This document shows positions 8,046 to 11,648 of a stretch of 11,648 nt of DNA, in pieces; position 1 is the first letter of the stretch, and every line of letters begins with the position of its first letter. The DNA is from Bacillus sp. AFS037270 (GTDB lineage Bacteria; Bacillota; Bacilli; Bacillales_B; DSM-18226). Under the pieces are notes generated by a model. That model saw nothing but the letters and a program-made list of their open reading frames with translations. It did not search any database and was not told where the DNA came from. The stretch spans positions 343 to 11,990 of the forward strand of contig NZ_NUNF01000102.1 of NCBI RefSeq assembly GCF_002585305.1, given 5' to 3'. The position numbers and the translations under genes are program-made.

Positions 8046-8142
8046 GCGTGTACAACTCCTTGAAAATGTTCTGTAACTGCCCTTTTAAGCGTTAGGGAGT
8101 TGGATAGAGCTACTATGAATCAAGTAACCCTTGCCCTATCAT
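8042..8142 (-). pseudogene. thrC: Deletion remnant of threonine synthase gene (both ends of thrC joined)
   Basis: This 101-nt stretch between hom and thrB looks like a thrC gene whose body is gone. At the 5' end, ATG (8142-8140) overlaps the hom stop as ATGA and opens MIGQGLLDS before TAG (8115-8113). ThrC of Bacillus commonly starts like MWxGLLxxYxxFLPV, so GLL at this position fits. At the 3' end a different frame is open from about 8118 and reads 24 codons, including LTLKRAVTEHFQGVVHA. It closes with a TGA (8044-8042) that overlaps the thrB start, again as ATGA. This resembles the helical ThrC tail (for example EHIKGV in relatives). The two frames meet at about 8116-8118. A normal ThrC has about 350 residues, so roughly 320 codons are missing and the join is out of frame. 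The product cannot be active. The homology rests on memory and short peptides. A misassembly that dropped the gene body is the main alternative. Confidence 0.65.
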
Positions 8143-9434
8143 AGTGATTTTCTTACCACTCTATAGGCACTTTTTATTTCTTTAACTGCATGTAAATCAT
8201 TTAATTCAAGTAGAATTTTATCATAATTTGTTAACGAAGCCTTGTGTGTCACTAGCACAATCTCAGATGTTTCATGTTTCTTAATCGGAAGCTGGAGAAT
8301 TTTCTCAAAACTTACACCGTATTTGGCAAAAATAGAGGTAATATCAGCGAATACTCCTACCTCATCCTGCACATGAATCCGTAAAAAGTATTTCGAAAAC
8401 TTCTCTTCGTTTTCCTTTAGCATTTTCGGATATTGCGGTGTTACAGCACTCCTGCCATTTACACCAAGCCTTAAATTCTTAATGACACCAACTAAATCTG
8501 AAACAATGGAAGTTGCTGTCGGCAGGCTTCCTGCCCCAGGGCCGTAAAACATCGTTTCACCTACTGCTTCCCCGTACACATAAACAGCATTGTATTCATT
8601 TTGTACAGAAGCAAGCGGGTGATTATTCGATAAAAAGGTAGGGGCGACACTCACTTCTACCTTTTCCCCTTCTCTGTGAGCAAATCCGATTAATTTCATG
8701 GTATAGCCGAGTTGTTTCCCGTAACTTAAGTCTTCTTCTGTCACGCTAGAAATACCACTGACCTTAACATCGTCTAAATCAATATGCATCGAAAAGCCTA
8801 GCGTTGCAAGAATGGTCATTTTTCTTGCTGCATCTAATCCTTCCACATCAGAAGTTGGATCTGCTTCGGCAAAGCCAAGTTCTTGTGCCTCTTTTAAAAC
8901 TTCTTCATAGGAGCGGCCTTCATCACTCATTTTGGTTAAAATATAATTGGTTGTACCATTAACGATCCCCATCATTTGCGTAATCCGATCGGAAGCAAGA
9001 CCATCGACCAGCCCACGTAAAATAGGAATTCCTCCAGCAACACTTGCTTCGTAATACAAATCGCAGCCATATTCTGAAGCAACGGTTAGCAATTCTGATC
9101 CGTGTAAGGCCATTAAATCTTTATTCGCCGTGACGACATGTTTACCTTGCCTGAGGGCTGTTAGTAAATAATCTTTTGTTTCTTGGACCCCACCCATTAC
9201 CTCTATTACTACATCAATATCTTGATCCAAAATGATCTCTTCCGGATTGGATGTTAAAATAGTAGGATCAACATAAACCGGTCTGCTTTTATGTACATCT
9301 TGTACAAGAATTTTTTTTATGACAACCGGACACCCCACTTGGTGGATTAATTTATCTTGGTGATTTTTAATAATTTGTACTACGCCTGAACCGACGGTAC
9401 CTAATCCTAAAAGACCAATCGAGATTGCTTCCAT
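8139..9434 (-). CDS. hom: Homoserine dehydrogenase with C-terminal ACT domain
   Basis: A 431-residue enzyme, the usual Bacillus length, which reduces aspartate semialdehyde to homoserine with NAD(P)H at the branch leading to threonine and methionine. The N-terminal Rossmann motif GLGTVG (10-15) binds the cofactor. TANKDL (103-107) follows, then the substrate region GIVNGTTNYIL (156-166), EADP (190-193) and the conserved D196-x-E198-G-x-D201-x3-K205. A C-terminal ACT domain (about 350-425, KYFLRIHVQDEVGVFADI) is the expected site of threonine feedback. The ATG at 9434 is preceded by AGGAGGAG, and a near-consensus promoter lies about 60 bp upstream. It is the first gene of the operon. Its stop codon overlaps the ATG of the thrC remnant. 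No internal defect is seen. Confidence 0.96.
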   Translation of the reverse strand: MEAISIGLLGLGTVGSGVVQIIKNHQDKLIHQVGCPVVIKKILVQDVHKSRPVYVDPTILTSNPEEIILDQDIDVVIEVMGGVQETKDYLLTALRQGKHVVTANKDLMALHGSELLTVASEYGCDLYYEASVAGGIPILRGLVDGLASDRITQMMGIVNGTTNYILTKMSDEGRSYEEVLKEAQELGFAEADPTSDVEGLDAARKMTILATLGFSMHIDLDDVKVSGISSVTEEDLSYGKQLGYTMKLIGFAHREGEKVEVSVAPTFLSNNHPLASVQNEYNAVYVYGEAVGETMFYGPGAGSLPTATSIVSDLVGVIKNLRLGVNGRSAVTPQYPKMLKENEEKFSKYFLRIHVQDEVGVFADITSIFAKYGVSFEKILQLPIKKHETSEIVLVTHKASLTNYDKILLELNDLHAVKEIKSAYRVVRKSL

Positions 9435-9490
9435 GTTTTCTCCTCCTACACTGTCTACCTGTAACGTACAATTGTTTTTATATAGTAGAC

Positions 9491-9519
9491 ATTATATGAT
9501 GCTCTTTACTTTTTTACAA
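9491..9519 (-). promoter_or_regulatory. Sigma-A promoter of the hom operon
   Basis: On the minus strand TTGTAA (9519-9514) and a perfect TATAAT (9496-9491) are separated by 17 bp. Transcription would start near 9484, giving a leader of about 50 nt before hom. I see no terminator, T-box or other riboswitch signature in that short leader, so control may act at the promoter or through ACT feedback on the enzyme. Confidence 0.75.
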
Positions 9520-9683
9520 TAGATTTATTTTCTATACATTTTACTCTAACCGCTTAAAGCCTTGCTGTAAATGGGTTACTACTAACTTGTAAAATTTTTC
9601 TGAATTAAATAAGTATTTTTTAAAATTAGCCTTTACAAGAATGAAAGAGTGGCTGTAGAATAAACCCTATATTCGGCTGATTT

Positions 9684-9712
9684 TTGAAATTTCAATCTAT
9701 TTATGTTATCTT
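9684..9712 (+). promoter_or_regulatory. Extended -10 promoter of serA
   Basis: TTGAAA (9684-9689) and TATCTT (9707-9712) are separated by 17 bp, and the -10 carries the TGn extension (TG at 9704-9705). The start would be near 9719, giving a leader of about 114 nt that contains a terminator-like hairpin before the serA ribosome site. Between the hom and serA promoters (about 9520-9683) the 160 bp are AT-rich and I see no gene or clear site in them. Confidence 0.65.
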
Positions 9713-9752
9713 ATAAATGAAAAGTAATGATAAAGACGGCCCACGTTCATTC

Positions 9753-9799
9753 ACGTCCCTCATAATAAGGCAGCTTTGTCTATTATGAGGGGCGTTTTT
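9753..9799 (+). terminator. Terminator-like hairpin in the serA leader (candidate attenuator)
   Basis: A 15-bp stem (9753-9767 with 9781-9795, one G-U pair) encloses a 13-nt loop and runs straight into TTTTT (9795-9799). It ends 33 nt before the serA ATG and lies downstream of the only good promoter, so it should cut most serA transcripts unless relieved. The segment 9732-9742 (AAAGACGGCCC) can pair with 9790-9799 of the 3' arm and U tract, leaving one bulged base. That pairing would exclude the terminator and is therefore a candidate antiterminator. No T-box GGTGG element, SAM or lysine riboswitch core is recognisable. Whether the hairpin serves serA regulation or ends a short independent RNA is open. 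Confidence 0.75.
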
Positions 9800-9832
9800 A
9801 TTTACTAAAACAAAACATTGGAGGAATCGATC

Positions 9833-11467
9833 ATGTATAAAGTATTGGTAACAGATGGGATTAGCAATACAGGTTTAAAAAGCTTACTTGATCATCCAAA
9901 TTTTGTAGTAGAAAGACAGCCAACTTTGCCAACAGAGGAATTGAAAAAAATTTTTGGTGATTACGATGCATTGATTGTGAGAAGCCAAACAAAGGTTACA
10001 GAAGACTTGCTTTTATCCGCTGATAAACTTCAAGTAATTGCCAGAGCAGGTGTTGGAGTGGACAACATTGATGTAAATGCAGCTACACGCAAAGGGATTA
10101 TTGTGATTAATGCCCCTGGTGCGAACACGATGGCTGCTACAGAGCATACATTAGCGATGATGTTAGCTTTAGCAAGAAAGATTCCTCAAGCCCATCAAAA
10201 AACAGCTGCCGGCGAATGGGACCGCAACTCCTTTAAAGGAGTTGAATTGTATAAAAAGACCCTTGGTGTCATCGGGATGGGGAAAATTGGTACTGAAGTG
10301 GCCAAACGGGCTAAAAGCTTTGGCATGAACATATTAGCATTTGACCCTTATCTAACAGAGGAACGTGCTAAAAAATTAGGTATGACAAAAGCAAGCTTAG
10401 ATTTAATTGCCGAGGAGTCGGATTTCATTACAGTTCACACCCCATTAACAAATGATACAAGAGGTCTTATCAACGATGATTATTTAAGTAAAACAAAAAA
10501 AGGTGTCCGAATTGTCAACTGTGCCCGCGGCGGAATCATTGATGAAAAGGCTTTAGTGAGAGCCATTCAATCAGGACATGTAGCAGGTGCTGCTCTTGAT
10601 GTATTTGAAAAAGAACCGGTTGCCAATGAAGAATTACTGCAAAATCCAAATATCATTGTCACACCGCATCTTGGTGCCTCAACTATAGAAGCACAGGAAA
10701 AGGTAGCCCAAGAGGTGAGTGCAGAAATCATTGAGATTTTTGAAAAGCAATCGATTCAGAATGCCGTTAATATGCCACAAATGTCAGGGGAAACACAAGC
10801 AAAGCTTCAGCCTTACCTATTGTTAGGTGATCAAATGGGGCAGCTAGTAATTCAATTATTAAATAAGCAGGCACCCTCAAAGATTGAAATCAATTATTAT
10901 GGGAATCTAATTGATGAAGATACAGAGTTACTAACGCGTACTCTATTAAAAGGAATTTTATCCTATCATTTAAGTGATTCTGTCAATCTAATTAACGCCC
11001 TCCATTTGCTAAAAGAACAAGGGGTTTCCTATAATGTTGTCAAGCATGCGACGAATAAAGGCTTTGCTAATTATATGGAATTAAGTGTGTCTAATGACCA
11101 AGAAACAGCCAAAATCGGCGCTACGGTTCTAAATGGTTATGGAGCTAGAATTTTAAAAATTAATCAATACCGGATTGATGTGAAGCCGGAAAAATATCTC
11201 TTGTACATTAAACACCGCGACGTACCAGGCATGATTGGTAAGGTCGGATCTTTACTGGGTGACCATGATATCAATATTGGTACAATGCAGGTTGGCCGTA
11301 CAGAGGTTGGCGGGGAAGCAATCATGGTATTAACCTTAGATAGAACGTTAAGTGCAAATGTTATCAAAGTCTTAAAATTAATTGATGGCTTACAGGAAGC
11401 ACAGGTCCTTGAGTTAACCACCGTTGGTTCTTATGAGTCTGAGCACGAAAAGGTAGAAAGTATTTAA
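9833..11467 (+). CDS. serA: D-3-phosphoglycerate dehydrogenase SerA
   Basis: A 544-residue cytosolic enzyme that oxidises 3-phosphoglycerate to 3-phosphohydroxypyruvate with NAD, the first committed step to serine. The Rossmann motif GVIGMGKIG (145-153) is followed by D171, which contacts NAD ribose. The catalytic residues R232 (NCARGG), E261 (FEKEP) and H279 (PHLGAST) are all present. A regulatory ASB-type substrate domain (about 320-450) and a C-terminal ACT domain (about 455-527, YIKHRDVPGMIGKVG) follow, giving the long type-1 form found in Bacillus. The ATG at 9833 has TTGGAGGA with 7 nt spacing; the upstream in-frame TTG at 9818 would lie on that ribosome site and is rejected. It is a single-gene unit, divergent from hom. 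Expression is probably limited by the hairpin in its leader. No canonical terminator follows; the downstream repeat hairpins may do that job. Confidence 0.96.
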   Translation: MYKVLVTDGISNTGLKSLLDHPNFVVERQPTLPTEELKKIFGDYDALIVRSQTKVTEDLLLSADKLQVIARAGVGVDNIDVNAATRKGIIVINAPGANTMAATEHTLAMMLALARKIPQAHQKTAAGEWDRNSFKGVELYKKTLGVIGMGKIGTEVAKRAKSFGMNILAFDPYLTEERAKKLGMTKASLDLIAEESDFITVHTPLTNDTRGLINDDYLSKTKKGVRIVNCARGGIIDEKALVRAIQSGHVAGAALDVFEKEPVANEELLQNPNIIVTPHLGASTIEAQEKVAQEVSAEIIEIFEKQSIQNAVNMPQMSGETQAKLQPYLLLGDQMGQLVIQLLNKQAPSKIEINYYGNLIDEDTELLTRTLLKGILSYHLSDSVNLINALHLLKEQGVSYNVVKHATNKGFANYMELSVSNDQETAKIGATVLNGYGARILKINQYRIDVKPEKYLLYIKHRDVPGMIGKVGSLLGDHDINIGTMQVGRTEVGGEAIMVLTLDRTLSANVIKVLKLIDGLQEAQVLELTTVGSYESEHEKVESI

Positions 11468-11475
11468 GAAAAGAG

Positions 11476-11648
11476 TAAGGCGCTTAGACTTCGGCGACAA
11501 GCACAAGACGAGCCGGCCGAAAGGTTGTTCTTTAACCTTTTGGACGGATTGATCTAAATGTGGAGGCGACTGTTATGGGACGTAGGCATAAGACGCACCC
11601 TGTAAGAAGGCGTTCTTTGCCTTCTTCAGGGGGTGGCTTAGACTTGCG
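11476..11648. repeat. Hairpin-rich intergenic repeat, running off the window
   Basis: This non-coding stretch is GC-richer than serA and holds two clear hairpins. CCGAAAGGTT (11517-11526) pairs with AACCTTTTGG (11534-11543, one G-U). AAGAAGGC (11604-11611) pairs with GCCTTCTT (11619-11626), extended by CACCCTG (11596-11602) with CAGGG-gg-GTG (11627-11635). CTTAGACTT occurs at 11483-11491 and again at 11637-11645, 154 bp apart, as if a second unit begins at the edge. I recall similar GACAAGC and GACGAGCCGGCC elements scattered through Bacillaceae genomes. No protein-coding frame with a ribosome site is present. It could be a mobile repeat, a structured RNA, or the serA terminator region. Confidence 0.5.

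Noticed and set aside
9717..9788. A 23-codon leader peptide (ATG at 9717, three serine codons) in the serA leader
   Set aside because: Its ATG coincides with the predicted transcript start and has no ribosome site, and three serine codons in 23 are not a cluster. A 12-codon frame at 9727-9765 has only a weak GAAAAG upstream. Neither is good evidence for ribosome-mediated attenuation.
9719..9832. T-box or known riboswitch upstream of serA
   Set aside because: The leader is too short for a T-box, lacks a GGTGG-type box, and shows no core of SAM, lysine or glycine riboswitches.
9818..9832. Upstream TTG start for serA adding five residues (MEESI)
   Set aside because: The TTG overlaps the GGAGGA ribosome site itself, while the ATG at 9833 is correctly spaced and begins the conserved YKVLVTDGI sequence.
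1..11648. CRISPR arrays, tRNA or rRNA genes, transposases, phage genes
   Set aside because: No regularly spaced short repeats, no tRNA cloverleaf or CCA-ended segment, and no transposase or integrase motifs were seen. The end repeats are hairpin elements without coding content.

Overview
The window looks like chromosomal DNA from a low-to-moderate-GC, Gram-positive spore-former-type Bacillaceae (Bacillus, Neobacillus or Mesobacillus-like). The grounds are strong AAGGAGG-type ribosome sites, TTG and GTG starts, sigma-A promoters, Bacillus-like Hom, ThrB and SerA proteins, and GC-rich hairpin repeats between genes of a kind I recall from Bacillaceae genomes. I cannot name the species.

Layout. 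Positions 1-60 hold part of a hairpin-forming intergenic repeat. A minus-strand pair follows: a short-chain dehydrogenase (3438-4190), then a 1082-residue STAND-NTPase/TPR/BTAD transcriptional regulator (82-3330) that ends in a terminator overlapping its own stop codon. On the plus strand come a 47-residue double-CxxC mini-protein (4351-4494) and an 850-residue membrane GGDEF-EAL protein (4555-7107) with both cyclic-di-GMP active sites intact. Convergent to these, on the minus strand, is the threonine operon hom-(thrC remnant)-thrB (7137-9434). Divergent from hom is serA (9833-11467), preceded by a promoter and a strong terminator-like hairpin just before its ribosome site. Positions 11476-11648 hold a second, different hairpin-rich repeat.

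The main result is in the 97 bp between hom and thrB. Bacillaceae normally have hom-thrC-thrB. Here a complete thrC is missing, but the gap reads as two thrC ends joined. An ATG overlaps the hom stop (ATGA) and opens a ThrC-like start (MIGQGLLDS). A second frame, 24 codons long, ends in a TGA that overlaps the thrB start (again ATGA) and resembles a ThrC C-terminus. The simplest reading is an out-of-frame internal deletion of about 1 kb. Homoserine dehydrogenase and homoserine kinase stay intact, but the last step to threonine is not encoded here.

The second result is the serA leader: an extended -10 promoter, about 35 nt of leader, a 15-bp stem with a U tract, then the serA ribosome site. 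This is an attenuator layout with no T-box or other riboswitch signature that I recognise. No genuinely new multi-gene defence or mobile system is visible. The remaining genes are recognisable families with some unusual context.
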